64,000 nt of DNA from Mesorhizobium sp. M00.F.Ca.ET.216.01.1.1. Lineage in GTDB: Bacteria; Pseudomonadota; Alphaproteobacteria; Rhizobiales; Rhizobiaceae. The stretch covers positions 1-64,000 of the forward strand of contig NZ_SADR02000007.1 in NCBI RefSeq assembly GCF_004010325.2. The letters run 5' to 3'. Below, piece after piece: positions 44,545 through 51,824 of this stretch (position 1 is its first letter; each line of letters begins with the position of its first letter). The translations under genes were made by a program, and so were the position numbers. The notes beneath the pieces were generated by a model that worked only from the letters and a program-made list of their open reading frames with translations, searched no databases and was not told where the DNA came from.

Positions 44545-44877
44545 TCACGATGCTTCGCTCGATCCGCCATCGCGCATCAGCGTCTCGTAGTCGCGGCCGC
44601 CGTAGAAGATGTTGACGATGCGGACGAGATCGTCGTCGACAATGTAGGCGATGATAGCGGAGTGCTCGAACGGAACCGTTCGCAATCCCGGAACGATGTC
44701 GTCACGCGACCGGTCGCCGCGAGGCGCATTGCCGATACTTCCACAACGCACTTTGATCCGGTCGATGAAATTGTTGGCGACGCCTTCGCTCCCGCTACGG
44801 TCGAGAACATAGGCGGCAATCGATTCCAGGTCTGCGAGCGCGCCTTCGCTAAGAACTACGGCGAGACGCTGGATCAT
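44545..44877 (-). CDS. parE: ParE/RelE-family toxin
   Basis: 110 residues: RLAVVLSEGALADLESIAAYVLDRSG, then LRTVPFEHSAIIAYIVDDDLVRIVNIFYGGRDYETLM, the strand-turn pattern of the RelE/ParE superfamily (PF05016). Its start overlaps the antitoxin 3' end by 29 bp, an arrangement usual for TA pairs. ParE toxins poison DNA gyrase and RelE toxins cut mRNA. The I-F-Y-G-G-R-D-Y ending is closer to ParE, but the activity is not certain. Confidence 0.85.
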   Translation of the reverse strand: MIQRLAVVLSEGALADLESIAAYVLDRSGSEGVANNFIDRIKVRCGSIGNAPRGDRSRDDIVPGLRTVPFEHSAIIAYIVDDDLVRIVNIFYGGRDYETLMRDGGSSEAS

Positions 44878-45151
44878 CGATCTCTCTCGCCAGTTCCGAA
44901 ATCCGATTTTTTACTCTCGCGATTGCCTGGTCCAGCGGAACGTCAGGCCTGGTATCTTCTATCGATGCCTTCACGCGCGCCCTGATCGACGCCATGCGCT
45001 CGGCGTGTTCTTCCACTTCGCGCTGGAAAGCGCGAAGTGCGGCGCGGATGACCTCGCTCGCCGATCCGAAGGAGCCGTCTTCGACTTTTTCACGGATCAT
45101 GCGCGCCATGGCGGGCGTAACGGTGACAGACAGTTTCTCGGCGGGTTCCAT
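44849..45151 (-). CDS. parD: ParD/CopG-type antitoxin
   Basis: 100 residues from the ATG at 45151 (GGAG seven bases upstream); the frame extends to 45211 across the operator, so the shorter start is preferred. EKLSVTVTPAMARMIREKVEDGSFGSASEVIRAALRAFQRE is a ribbon-helix-helix DNA-binding domain (DGxFxSxSEVIRxALR), followed by a long toxin-binding helix. It should repress its own promoter at the palindrome just upstream. Confidence 0.87.
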   Translation of the reverse strand: MEPAEKLSVTVTPAMARMIREKVEDGSFGSASEVIRAALRAFQREVEEHAERMASIRARVKASIEDTRPDVPLDQAIARVKNRISELAREIDDPASRRSS

Positions 45152-45171
45152 GGAGTTGCTCCACATGCGGA

Positions 45172-45192
45172 GAGTAGGATAGTATCCTACTC
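45172..45192. promoter_or_regulatory. 21-bp palindromic operator of the parDE pair
   Basis: Arms GAGTAGGATA and TATCCTACTC around a single central G, directly upstream of parD on its coding strand. A perfect operator for a ribbon-helix-helix dimer. Confidence 0.8.
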
Positions 45193-45223
45193 CCCGGCCT
45201 GTCAACAACAACGGATAAGGCTG

Positions 45224-46633
45224 CTATTCCGCCGCCTCCGCCCGCGAGGGCAGGTGCAGCCATTCGCGGCAATCCGCCAGCGCGCGCGACGTCACCGCTC
45301 GCCGCTTGGCGACGGTCTTGTCCTTGCCGCGCAGGCGCTTGCCCTCGGCCTTCGGCGCCTCCACTGGCGGGAACAGGCCGAAATTGACGTTCATCGGCTG
45401 GAAGGAGCGCTTTCCCGGCTCGTCGTCGGAAACGATATGGCCGCCGGTGATATGGTTGAGCAGCGCGCCGAAGGCAGTGGTGAGCGGCGGCAACGACGGC
45501 GCATGGCCGAGCCTTTCGGCGGCGGCAAAGCGCCCAGCAAGCAACCCGATGGCGGCACTTTCGACATAACCTTCGCAGCCGGTGATCTGGCCGGCAAAGC
45601 GCAGGCCCGGGCGCGACTTCAGCTGCAGCGAATGATCAAGCAGCGTCGGCGAATTGATGTAGGTGTTGCGATGCAGGCCGCCGAGTCGGGCAAACTCGGC
45701 GTTTTCCAGCCCCGGAATGGTGCGGAAGATGCGCACCTGCTCGGCATGCTTCAGCTTGGTCTGGAAGCCGACCATGTTGTAGAGCGTGCCCAGCGCATTG
45801 TCCTGTCGAAGCTGAACGATCGCATAGGCTTTCACCGACGGATTGTGTGCGTTGGTCAGCCCCATCGGCTTCATCGGGCCATAGCGCAGCGTCTCGACGC
45901 CGCGCTCGGCCATCACCTCGATCGGCAGGCAGCCGTCGAAATAGGGCGTGCCTTCCCATTGCTTGAATTCGGTCTTCTGGCCGTCGACAAGCGCCTGCAC
46001 GAAGGCAAGGTACTGCTCCTTGTCCATCGGACAGTTGATGTAGTCTTTGCCGGTGCCGCCCGGCCCGACTTTGTCATAGCGCGATTGGAACCAGCAGGTA
46101 CCCATGTCGATGGTGTCGAAATGCACGATCGGTGCGATGGCGTCGAAGAAGGCGAGCGCATCGGCTCCGGTCGCCTCGGCGATCGATTGGGCAAGCAACG
46201 GCGCGGTCAGCGGGCCGGTGGCGATGATCGCCTGGTCCCAGTCCGCCGGCGGCAGGCCGGGCACTTCCTCGCGCTGGATGGTGATGAGCGGGTGCGCCTC
46301 GATTTTCCTGGTCACTGCCTCGGAAAACCCGTCGCGGTCGACGGCAAGCGCGCCGCCGGCCGGCACCTGATGCGCGTCGCCGGCGCTCATGATCAGCGAA
46401 CCGGCAAGCCGCATCTCGGCATGCAAAAGGCCGACGGCGTTGGCTTCGGCGTCATCGGAGCGGAAGGAATTGGAACAGACAAGCTCGGCCAGCCCATCCG
46501 TCTTGTGCGCGTCGGTGCCGCGAACAGGGCGCATTTCATGCAGCACGACCGGGACGCCGGCTTCCGCCGCCTGCCATGCCGCTTCGGAACCGGCGAGGCC
46601 GCCGCCGATGACGTGAATGGGTTTCTTGCTCAT
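45224..46633 (-). CDS. trmFO: methylenetetrahydrofolate--tRNA-(uracil-5-)-methyltransferase
   Basis: 469 residues from the ATG at 46633. The FAD-binding Rossmann start is [21 protein letters not shown], followed by [43 protein letters not shown] and [22 protein letters not shown], all characteristic of TrmFO (Gid). It methylates U54 of tRNA to ribothymidine using methylene-THF and FADH2. The start lies 80 bp from the left repeat of the genomic island; its promoter must lie in that short gap or use the island edge. Confidence 0.96.
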   Translation of the reverse strand: MSKKPIHVIGGGLAGSEAAWQAAEAGVPVVLHEMRPVRGTDAHKTDGLAELVCSNSFRSDDAEANAVGLLHAEMRLAGSLIMSAGDAHQVPAGGALAVDRDGFSEAVTRKIEAHPLITIQREEVPGLPPADWDQAIIATGPLTAPLLAQSIAEATGADALAFFDAIAPIVHFDTIDMGTCWFQSRYDKVGPGGTGKDYINCPMDKEQYLAFVQALVDGQKTEFKQWEGTPYFDGCLPIEVMAERGVETLRYGPMKPMGLTNAHNPSVKAYAIVQLRQDNALGTLYNMVGFQTKLKHAEQVRIFRTIPGLENAEFARLGGLHRNTYINSPTLLDHSLQLKSRPGLRFAGQITGCEGYVESAAIGLLAGRFAAAERLGHAPSLPPLTTAFGALLNHITGGHIVSDDEPGKRSFQPMNVNFGLFPPVEAPKAEGKRLRGKDKTVAKRRAVTSRALADCREWLHLPSRAEAAE

Positions 46634-46713
46634 GAGCGCCGAGATAGTCGCTTGGCGCGACGATTGCAATTGCCGCAGCGAGGGAGAGCAATAACCGCTG
46701 TCGGGGAAGGCCT

Positions 46714-46750
46714 GCCCTTGAAAAACAACACCCGCCGGGGGAGGAGGTCC
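46714..46750. repeat. left attachment-site-like repeat (attL)
   Basis: 37 bases from GCCCTTGAAAAACAACACCC to GGAGGAGGTCC match 51343-51380 with a single extra A there. On the minus strand it is the loop, 3' arm and U-run of the sRNA terminator hairpin. The 5' arm is absent here, and island sequence begins after it. Confidence 0.75.
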
Positions 46751-46780
46751 TGTGAGCATCCGTTAAATATTTCTTTTATT

Positions 46781-47855
46781 TCAATCACTGGTGGCCTTCT
46801 GGGGGCTCTCCGTGGGGATTTCGGTGGGGGTTTTCGCCACGAGTTCGTCACGGTGGGCTTTCGTCCGCTCCATCGTCACCGCCAGATCGTCGTCGGTGAC
46901 CTGCGCGTATTTCAGGGTCGTGGTGAGCTTGGCGTGGCCCAGCAGCTTCTGGACGAGCCGCAGATTGCCGGTCGCGCGCAGCAGTTGGCTGGCCGCAGTG
47001 TCGCGCGTGTCATGGAACCGGAACGCCGTGATCCCTGCTTTTGCCGTGGCAAGCCCGAAGGCTTCCTGCAAGCCGGTTGCCGTCAGCGGGTAATGCCGGC
47101 CGCGCACGGTGGCCGGTGAATTGGCTGTCGCGCGGCGCGTGTAGGCGGCGACATAGGTGAACACCTTGACCGGATGATTGTCTTTCAGGCCCCATAGTAG
47201 CGCCCGCACATCGCTGGGCATCGGCACCGTGCGCTTCTTGTCGCCCTTGCCGTCGAGGGTCAGGCGATCATTGAAAAAGTCGACATGCGGCCAGTCGAGG
47301 TTCAGGAGTTCCTCAAGCCGCGCTCCCATGCGAAAGGCAAAGAAGGTCGCAGCGTCATAGCCGCGCTTGAGCGATGTGAATATCGCCGCTTCCTGATCCA
47401 GCGATGCCTCGCGCACGATCTCCTGTCATTCGGGCAGCATGTGCACCGCCCAGTCGATCTGCTGCACCGGCACCTTCCAGACCTTCCTTGCCCGCGTCAG
47501 GATTTGCCGCATCGGCTCCGTGACCGTGCGGTTGACGGTCGCCTTGGAGACGGGCCGGTCGTCCGCACAGGGTTTGCCGCGCCGCTTGGCGGCGGTCAGC
47601 TTGGCGACATTGACGCGCGGTTCGCCGCGCCGCTTGGCGACCATCTTGGCGATGTCGTTGTCGCCGATATCGACGAGCCGCGTCGTCCTGCCGAAAATGC
47701 TTTTCGATCCAGCCAAGCGACCACGCCAGCTTGTCGGTGTCGACGACATCGGCGTTCTTGTCCTCCCAATAGCGGGTGCATGCGTTGGCGACCGTCATAT
47801 TGACAGTGGGCAGATCGACGCCCTTGCGGGTCGCCAGCGGCAAAATGTGAACGGT
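46781..47855 (-). pseudogene. tyrosine recombinase (phage integrase), broken by a stop and a frameshift
   Basis: Minus-strand integrase in three pieces. The core domain (46781-47425) keeps the catalytic set: Arg in RMGARLEELLNLDW, His and Arg in FRFHDTRDTAASQLL, His in KLLGHAKLTTTLKYAQVT and the following Tyr. An in-frame TGA at 47426-47428 separates MLPE from QEIVREASLDQ, most simply a Trp codon TGG changed to TGA. A one-base length change in the T-run at 47694-47697 (plus strand aaaa) joins the frames WSLGWIEKHF and GRTTRLVDIGDND. The N-terminal arm domain before about 47855 is lost. It cannot make an active enzyme without recoding. Confidence 0.85.
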
Positions 47856-47931
47856 TTGCTTAGCCAGGCGGTTGCACATCGGGACGGGCGAATCGATAAT
47901 GGGAGGGGAGCGGAGGCTGTCGGGAGGAAAA

Positions 47932-48663
47932 GTGCCCTCTTTGAGCTCTGTTATCTGGCGTACGCGCCACATGCTTGACGCCTCCCGATTGAGTGCCACG
48001 GCGCGGTCGGTGCGGCGAGAGCGCCTCACCTACCTTTCGCCTTGGAGGCTGAGACGTCTCGAGATGGCATTGAAGGAGGTTCTGAAAGAGAACGTGCCTG
48101 GCGATATAGCCGAATTCGGCATTGCCCTGGGGGGAAGCGCCATCATTCTGTCCAAGAAAGCAAGCCGCCATGGACGCCGCTTTCACGGCTTCGACGTTTT
48201 CGGAATGATACCTCCACCTAAGTCGGCGAAGGACGACCTGAAAGCAAGGGACCGTTACAAGACGATCGCGAGCGGGGAATCCAAGGGAATCGGCGACGAT
48301 CTTTACTATGGCTATCGCGAGAATCTTTATGATGAAGTCTGCCGTTCCTTCACGAAATATGGCCTCACCGTCGACGGGTCGATGGTCAGCCTGCATAAAG
48401 GACTATTCGAGAATACCCTCCCGGCGGCAGGGATAGAGAAGATCGCCTTCGCCCATATCGATTGCGACTGGTATGATCCGGTCACGTATTGCCTGAATAG
48501 CCTGGCAGACCGGATAACTCCGCGAGGGGTCATCTTGATCGATGACTATCATGACTACGGAGGATGCCGAACGGCGACAGACGAGTTCCTGCAGGCTCGT
48601 CCTGACTTCGCATTCGAAGACGGAGGAAACGTCATCCTGCGCCGGACCGGACTGAATGGCTGA
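47932..48663 (+). CDS. TylF/macrocin O-methyltransferase-like protein
   Basis: 243 residues from the GTG at 47932, which has GGGAGG four bases upstream; ATG 47899 and TTG 47872 in the same frame lack such a site. Domain landmarks of the TylF family (PF05711): LRRLEMALKEVLKENVPGDIAEFGIALGGSAIIL (SAM motif), FHGFDVFG, HKGLFENTLP, IAFAHIDCDWYDPVTYCLNSL and GVILIDDYHDYGGCRTATDEF. The Asp residues of the metal site (HIDCDWYD, IDDY) are present. Relatives methylate sugars or other small molecules on polysaccharides and antibiotics. This is the only intact recognisable enzyme of the island and its probable cargo. Confidence 0.8.
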   Translation: MPSLSSVIWRTRHMLDASRLSATARSVRRERLTYLSPWRLRRLEMALKEVLKENVPGDIAEFGIALGGSAIILSKKASRHGRRFHGFDVFGMIPPPKSAKDDLKARDRYKTIASGESKGIGDDLYYGYRENLYDEVCRSFTKYGLTVDGSMVSLHKGLFENTLPAAGIEKIAFAHIDCDWYDPVTYCLNSLADRITPRGVILIDDYHDYGGCRTATDEFLQARPDFAFEDGGNVILRRTGLNG

Positions 48664-48828
48664 ATACCAAGAGTGGCGAGCGCGTCAGAATAGGTGCAGC
48701 GGCACCATCAGCGGAATCTAGCGTCCGCTTTCCACCCTGAGCTGCCCTGCGCGTTGGGTACCAAGCGTCAGGCTTTCACCACTAGTGGCTGCAAGTGTAT
48801 GCAGCGGGCAGATATGGGTGGAAGCGGC

Positions 48829-49203
48829 TTATTTGAAGATCAGGATCAGTAGCAGCAGAACGAGATTGACCAACCCGACGAGCATTGCGTCGCGCGCTCT
48901 ACCGGCCGCCAAAGCGGACGTGAGCTTGCTCATCATCGCTTCTTTCACAGCTCTTGCGGGCAATTCGTCGGACCCAATCGATAGAACGAACTCGTCAACC
49001 ATCGCCTCAGTCTTGTCATCGATATCTTGCGAAAACAGTGTCATTTCCTCAGCCTCACGCAGCAACCCAGTCGCATTAAACCGGTCGTCCTTCTGCTCTG
49101 CTAAGCATGTCAAGGCGTCATCCGGGGGCACCGATGGCATGCTTGCTGACCGCCATCGCGATGCGGAAGGAGCTTGCGGATCTTCTAGCGCAGTCAAAAG
49201 CAT
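48829..49203 (-). CDS. hypothetical tail-anchored membrane protein
   Basis: Up to 124 residues; an ATG at 49140 giving 103 residues is equally possible and neither has a good ribosome binding site. Residues in the second half form helices (LLREAEEMTLFSQDIDDKTEAMVDEFVL) and the extreme C-terminus is a membrane segment (AMLVGLVNLVLLLLILIFK). Codon use is less GC-biased than in the core genome, which fits foreign origin. It is in the same orientation as, and downstream of, the interrupted gene at 49244-49906. Confidence 0.55.
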   Translation of the reverse strand: MLLTALEDPQAPSASRWRSASMPSVPPDDALTCLAEQKDDRFNATGLLREAEEMTLFSQDIDDKTEAMVDEFVLSIGSDELPARAVKEAMMSKLTSALAAGRARDAMLVGLVNLVLLLLILIFK

Positions 49204-49243
49204 TGGTGTCTGCGCTGCAGCGCCAGCCCACGGACCGTTGGTA

Positions 49244-49906
49244 TCACTCGATCCGTTGGCCAGACGGATCGAACTTCAGCACTACACTGTCATGCCCTTG
49301 CCCGGTAAAGACGGAGATTTCTGTGCTCCCATCCGCATGTATCTTGATCGCTCCGCTGCAATCACTGTTTTCGACGTCAGTATCCTTGTAACCGTTCTCC
49401 TCGATGGCTTGGGTTATGGATTTGCCTGCTCGCGCAAGTATAGCAATGGCCCGCGCTATGCTCTCCGGGGTGACGTCGGTAATCTCAATGCCAATATTGC
49501 GACCTTTAAAGTCATCGTTATTCATCCGCAGTGCAAATATGATGGCTACGCCCTCATCTTGATCTCGTTTGAGTTTTTCGAGGAGTGCGGTGAACCCACC
49601 CGCATCCTTAATAAAATTGTCTGGTCCGGCCCACTTTTCATAAAGAGACTTCGTTTCCTCCTAAGCATCCGTTCCAACTGCACCCGCGTAACCATTCCAG
49701 AACGGAGCAAGGACAATAGCCAACGCGATCCATCCCTTCCAATCCGTGATAAACTGAAATGTATCATTCGGCCCTGCAAGACCGCGCAACATCTCAATGC
49801 TGGCAACCTCACCTGTGAAGCGCTCCATGAATACCTGGGCCATAGCGGCTGTGCTGGCACTCTTATCGCTGCCAAATGCCACAGTGAGCTGCATGTTATT
49901 TGCCAC
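49244..49906 (-). pseudogene. hypothetical membrane protein interrupted by an in-frame TAG
   Basis: A single reading frame of 221 codons is split by TAG at 49661-49663. The first part (81 residues) begins MANNMQLTVAFGSDKSAST and ends in a membrane-like segment WIALAIVLAPFWNGYAGAV then GTDA. The second continues EETKSLYEKWAGPDNF through AIIFALRMNNDDFKGRN to DPSGQRIE. The two parts read as one protein (GTDA-W-EETKSLYEKW), so TGG to TAG is the likely change. Alternatively they are two genes, because GGAGG follows the stop, but no ATG, GTG or TTG in frame lies at the right distance. Function unknown. Confidence 0.6.
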
Positions 49907-49976
49907 CTACGTCTCCAACGTTCCGGCTTCCGAATCGAACCCACTTGGGACGATAGAGAATGCACTTGCCTGAAAT

Positions 49977-50303
49977 TCAAAATGTCGTGCAGTTCACAGT
50001 GTTGCCGAAGCGATTACACGTCGTCGTTTTTGGCTGACTGTTTTGCATGTTGGTAAAGGCCGCATTTGCTCTGGCGGATGCCCTGCCCCGAGACGAAATG
50101 GACTCGTTTTGGATGCATTGGGCCATGGCTGGGGTTCCTGGCTCGAAGCCGTAGGAAACGCATCGGTTCCGGAAATAGGTGGCCTGTTCCGCCTGGGGGG
50201 TGGTGGCAAACCAAGCAGGCGAGCCAGGCATCCCGAGGCCCGAACCGGAGCAGCCGCTTATGAGGATGGTAGCGGCCGCCGCGAAAATATGGATCTTGCG
50301 CAT
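49977..50303 (-). CDS. small lipoprotein
   Basis: 108 residues from the ATG at 50303 with GGGGGA upstream. The signal peptide MRKIHIFAAAATILISGC ends in a lipobox (LISGC). The mature part has AEQATYFRNRCVSYGFEPGTPAMAQCIQNES, a repeated feature of small rhizobial lipoproteins, and ends in CNRFGNTVNCTTF, so several cysteines are likely to pair. Function unknown. It lies inside the proposed island although such proteins are common in the host group. Confidence 0.75.
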   Translation of the reverse strand: MRKIHIFAAAATILISGCSGSGLGMPGSPAWFATTPQAEQATYFRNRCVSYGFEPGTPAMAQCIQNESISSRGRASARANAAFTNMQNSQPKTTTCNRFGNTVNCTTF

Positions 50304-50448
50304 GCTGGTTCCCCCTACGCTCACTGAACTTCAAAAGCTTCGCCCCCGCAAGGGCGCTTGACGGTTCAGCGAACGGCACGGCGTCTACATTTCGTTGCTT
50401 TCGATGATGCCGGCTCCGCCATCACGCGGCACCGTCGCAGCGGCGCGC

Positions 50449-50721
50449 TCAATGCAGCCGATCCTTGCGGGGGTCGAACATGCGCTCGATGCGGGCGATC
50501 TCGTCGGGATCGGTGATCTCTTGGCCGAATTTCCGCAGGACTGCCAGCACATGCTCCGCCGGGTAGCGGCGCAGCATCCAGTCCAGATCGGCGTTCAGCT
50601 TGGCTTCCCTCTCTTCGGCGGTATCGCGGTCGGCGAAGCGGTGGCAGCGGCCGCATTAAAGGTTCTTGAGGTCGTTCGGGTTCCGGCTTTCGGCGAGGCA
50701 GTGGGCGCAGACGTAGCTCAT
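50449..50721 (-). pseudogene. zinc-ribbon-type small protein interrupted by an in-frame TAA
   Basis: From the ATG at 50721 the frame reads MSYVCAHCLAESRNPNDLKNL, then TAA at 50656-50658, then CGRCHRFADRDTAEEREAKL and on to EITDPDEIARIERMFDPRKD, ending at 50449. The CxxC before the stop and the CxxC directly after it together form a four-cysteine zinc site, so both halves belong to one former gene of 90 residues. A second relic follows on the same strand: an open frame ending at 50385 with DGGAGIIESNEM, resembling the end of the frame at 5990. Confidence 0.65.
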
Positions 50722-50770
50722 CATTCCGGCTCCTGGTCGGTGACCTTCACGCGCGGGCGGCTTCCCGCCA

Positions 50771-51040
50771 TCACTGCCTCCCGTCGACCTGGCTGACCTC
50801 CTCGCGATCGTGCAGGCGCACGATGCGGACAAGGCGCTGGTCGCGCCTGGCGATTATCGCCGCCTGTTGCTGCAGGAAGGGCAGCCGCTGTTTGTCCGCC
50901 GCCACGAGCGGCATCCATGCGTCGTCGACCAGGACCGCGCAGACGCCCTCGGTGCCGTTGTCATCGACTGACAGGGCCATCCAGATCTGGTCGACCCGCA
51001 GCAGCTTGTTGATTTGGGGGCCGTCATGCGGCGTCCTCAT
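50771..51040 (-). CDS. hypothetical protein of the island
   Basis: 89 residues: MRTPHDGPQINKLLRVDQIW, then MALSVDDNGTEGVCAVLVDDAWMPLVAADKQRLPFLQQQAAII, ending LVRIVRLHDREEVSQVDGRQ. Coding character is good (alternating hydrophobic and charged residues) but no family is recognised. It lies 49 bp upstream of the interrupted zinc-ribbon gene on the same strand, so the two were probably co-transcribed. A short overlapping frame ends at its start (MSYEDAA), possibly the C-terminus of a lost upstream gene. Confidence 0.55.
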   Translation of the reverse strand: MRTPHDGPQINKLLRVDQIWMALSVDDNGTEGVCAVLVDDAWMPLVAADKQRLPFLQQQAAIIARRDQRLVRIVRLHDREEVSQVDGRQ

Positions 51041-51342
51041 AGCTCATACCGTCGGTCCCGGATGGTGGCTAAAGGAAAATTGGCGTGTCCTTTTATGCGG
51101 GCCGTACAACCGGATTTCAACCGGAAAGTGCAGACTTATAGAACCTGATCCGATCAAGGATCATGTCGCAGGGAAACACGCTGCTCTCCGATCCCGCTAC
51201 GATCCGCCCATGGCTTGTGGCGGCGGAACATCTGCAGAACTTCGGTGGGGCTTTTCACCACGGGACACCGGTTTTGGCCCCACAATACCCGTTTTGTTCT
51301 TCTTGGCAAAAACGCCAAACCATTTGAAACAAAAGGATTTTC
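51041..51342. other. island right end, no intact gene
   Basis: On the minus strand one open frame (about 51154-51261) reads KSPTEVLQMFRRHKPWADRS and looks like a gene fragment; it has no adequate start. CCGG-AATTTGAACCGG-like short palindromes near 51105-51125 are suggestive of another intergenic repeat. Otherwise nothing is recognised. Confidence 0.35.
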
Positions 51343-51380
51343 GCCCTTGAAAAAACAACACCCGCCGGGGGAGGAGGTCC
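51343..51380. repeat. right attachment-site-like repeat (attR)
   Basis: 38 bases matching 46714-46750 apart from one extra A in the A-run. Here it is continuous with GGCGGGTGTCG, so the terminator hairpin of the downstream sRNA is complete. Confidence 0.75.
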
Positions 51381-51470
51381 GGCGGGTGTCGTTTTGCTGG
51401 TCGATCCTCGGGAGGAGGTGAAGATCGACCGTATTCGCCATCGCCGGGGAGGAGGTCGGCTTTGACGAAA
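51343..51470 (-). ncRNA. CCUCCUCCC-loop small RNA (cuckoo/CcsR type), distal copy
   Basis: On the minus strand three successive hairpins carry ACCUCCUCCC in their loops (near 51446-51456, 51409-51419 and 51368-51378). The last hairpin (CACCCGCCGG stem, then a T-run) acts as the rho-independent terminator. Alphaproteobacterial cuckoo RNAs (CcsR1-4 of Rhodobacter, and related rhizobial sRNAs) have this structure and follow a DUF1127 gene, as here. Confidence 0.75.
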
Positions 51471-51496
51471 TTGCTTTCGCCTGATGAAAGGGGGCG

Positions 51497-51630
51497 AAAC
51501 CCTTTTGGAAAACAACGCCCGCCGGGGGAGGAGGTCCGGCGGGCGCCGTTTTTGTGGTCAACCCTCGGGAGGAGGTGAAGGCTGACCGTATTCGTCAGGG
51601 TCGGGGAGGAGGTCGACCCTGGCGAAATTC
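51497..51630 (-). ncRNA. CCUCCUCCC-loop small RNA (cuckoo/CcsR type), proximal copy
   Basis: Tandem homologue of the distal unit about 155 bp away, again three hairpins with CCUCCUCCC loops (51603-51613, 51567-51576, 51525-51535). The first stem is GTCAGGGTCG / CGACCCTGGC and the last is a CGCCCGCCGG terminator followed by a T-run. It starts within about 5-10 bp of the DUF1127 stop, so it is probably processed from the same transcript. Confidence 0.75.
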
Positions 51631-51634
51631 CTGG

Positions 51635-51775
51635 TTAGATCGCCTTGCGGGCGACCGTCTTGATCTCGTCGCGGACGATGCCGAGATCATGAAGCTGGCG
51701 GTTCGAGAGGCGACCCAGTTCGGTAACCGTCTCGCGGTAAACGCGCCAGTTGCGATAGTTGCGGATCAGGTTCAT
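51635..51775 (-). CDS. DUF1127 small protein, copy 2
   Basis: 46 residues: MNLIRNYRNWRVYRETVTEL, then GRLSNRQLHDLGIVRDEI and KTVARKAI. The L-x-x-L-S-x-R-x-L-x-D-L-G-I-x-R core defines DUF1127. In Rhodobacter the DUF1127 protein CcaF1 binds RNA and modulates maturation of the linked CcsR sRNAs; small rhizobial DUF1127 proteins affect phosphate and carbon metabolism and RNA turnover. It sits between its paralogue and the sRNA array on one strand. Confidence 0.9.
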   Translation of the reverse strand: MNLIRNYRNWRVYRETVTELGRLSNRQLHDLGIVRDEIKTVARKAI

Positions 51776-51824
51776 TGTCGTTCTTTCTCAAAAACTGGTT
51801 CGGACCATTTGCGGTCCGAAGGGA

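Larger units (their letters stand above)
46714..51380. mobile_element. small decayed genomic island integrated into the 3' end of an sRNA gene
   Basis: Direct repeats of 37 and 38 bases bound a stretch of about 4.6 kb. A tyrosine integrase pseudogene begins 31 bp inside the left repeat. The contents are a methyltransferase, small hypothetical genes, a lipoprotein and several interrupted genes, with lower GC around 48.8-50.0 kb. The right repeat restores the complete terminator of the CCUCCUCCC sRNA array. No replication, capsid or transfer gene is left, so it is probably a remnant of a phage or integrative element. Confidence 0.7.

Noticed and set aside
46714..46750. Left repeat as just another scattered cuckoo hairpin rather than an att site
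   Set aside because: Its match to the distal terminator continues through the T-run and the following CAAGGGC, whereas the proximal hairpin in the array diverges there. An integrase gene lies next to it. The alternative is not fully excluded.
45005..47119. 704-residue plus-strand open frame across trmFO and part of the integrase
   Set aside because: It is antisense to trmFO, which has complete family motifs; in DNA of this GC content the frame opposite codon positions stays open by chance. No start site or family motif.
50366..50656. 96-residue minus-strand ORF in the island
   Set aside because: It overlaps the zinc-ribbon frame out of register, is extremely rich in Arg and Pro, and begins exactly at the stop of the true frame.
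49661..50658. In-frame TAG, TAA and TGA read as programmed recoding (pyrrolysine, selenocysteine or readthrough)
   Set aside because: Three different stop codons in unrelated decaying genes beside a frameshifted integrase fit plain nonsense mutation better. No SECIS-like hairpin or pyl genes were seen.
51343..51620. Possible CRISPR-like array because of six repeated GGGAGGAGGT units
   Set aside because: The repeats are only 9-11 bases long, sit in loops of different inverted repeats, and spacing is irregular. They follow DUF1127 genes, so cuckoo-type sRNAs explain them.
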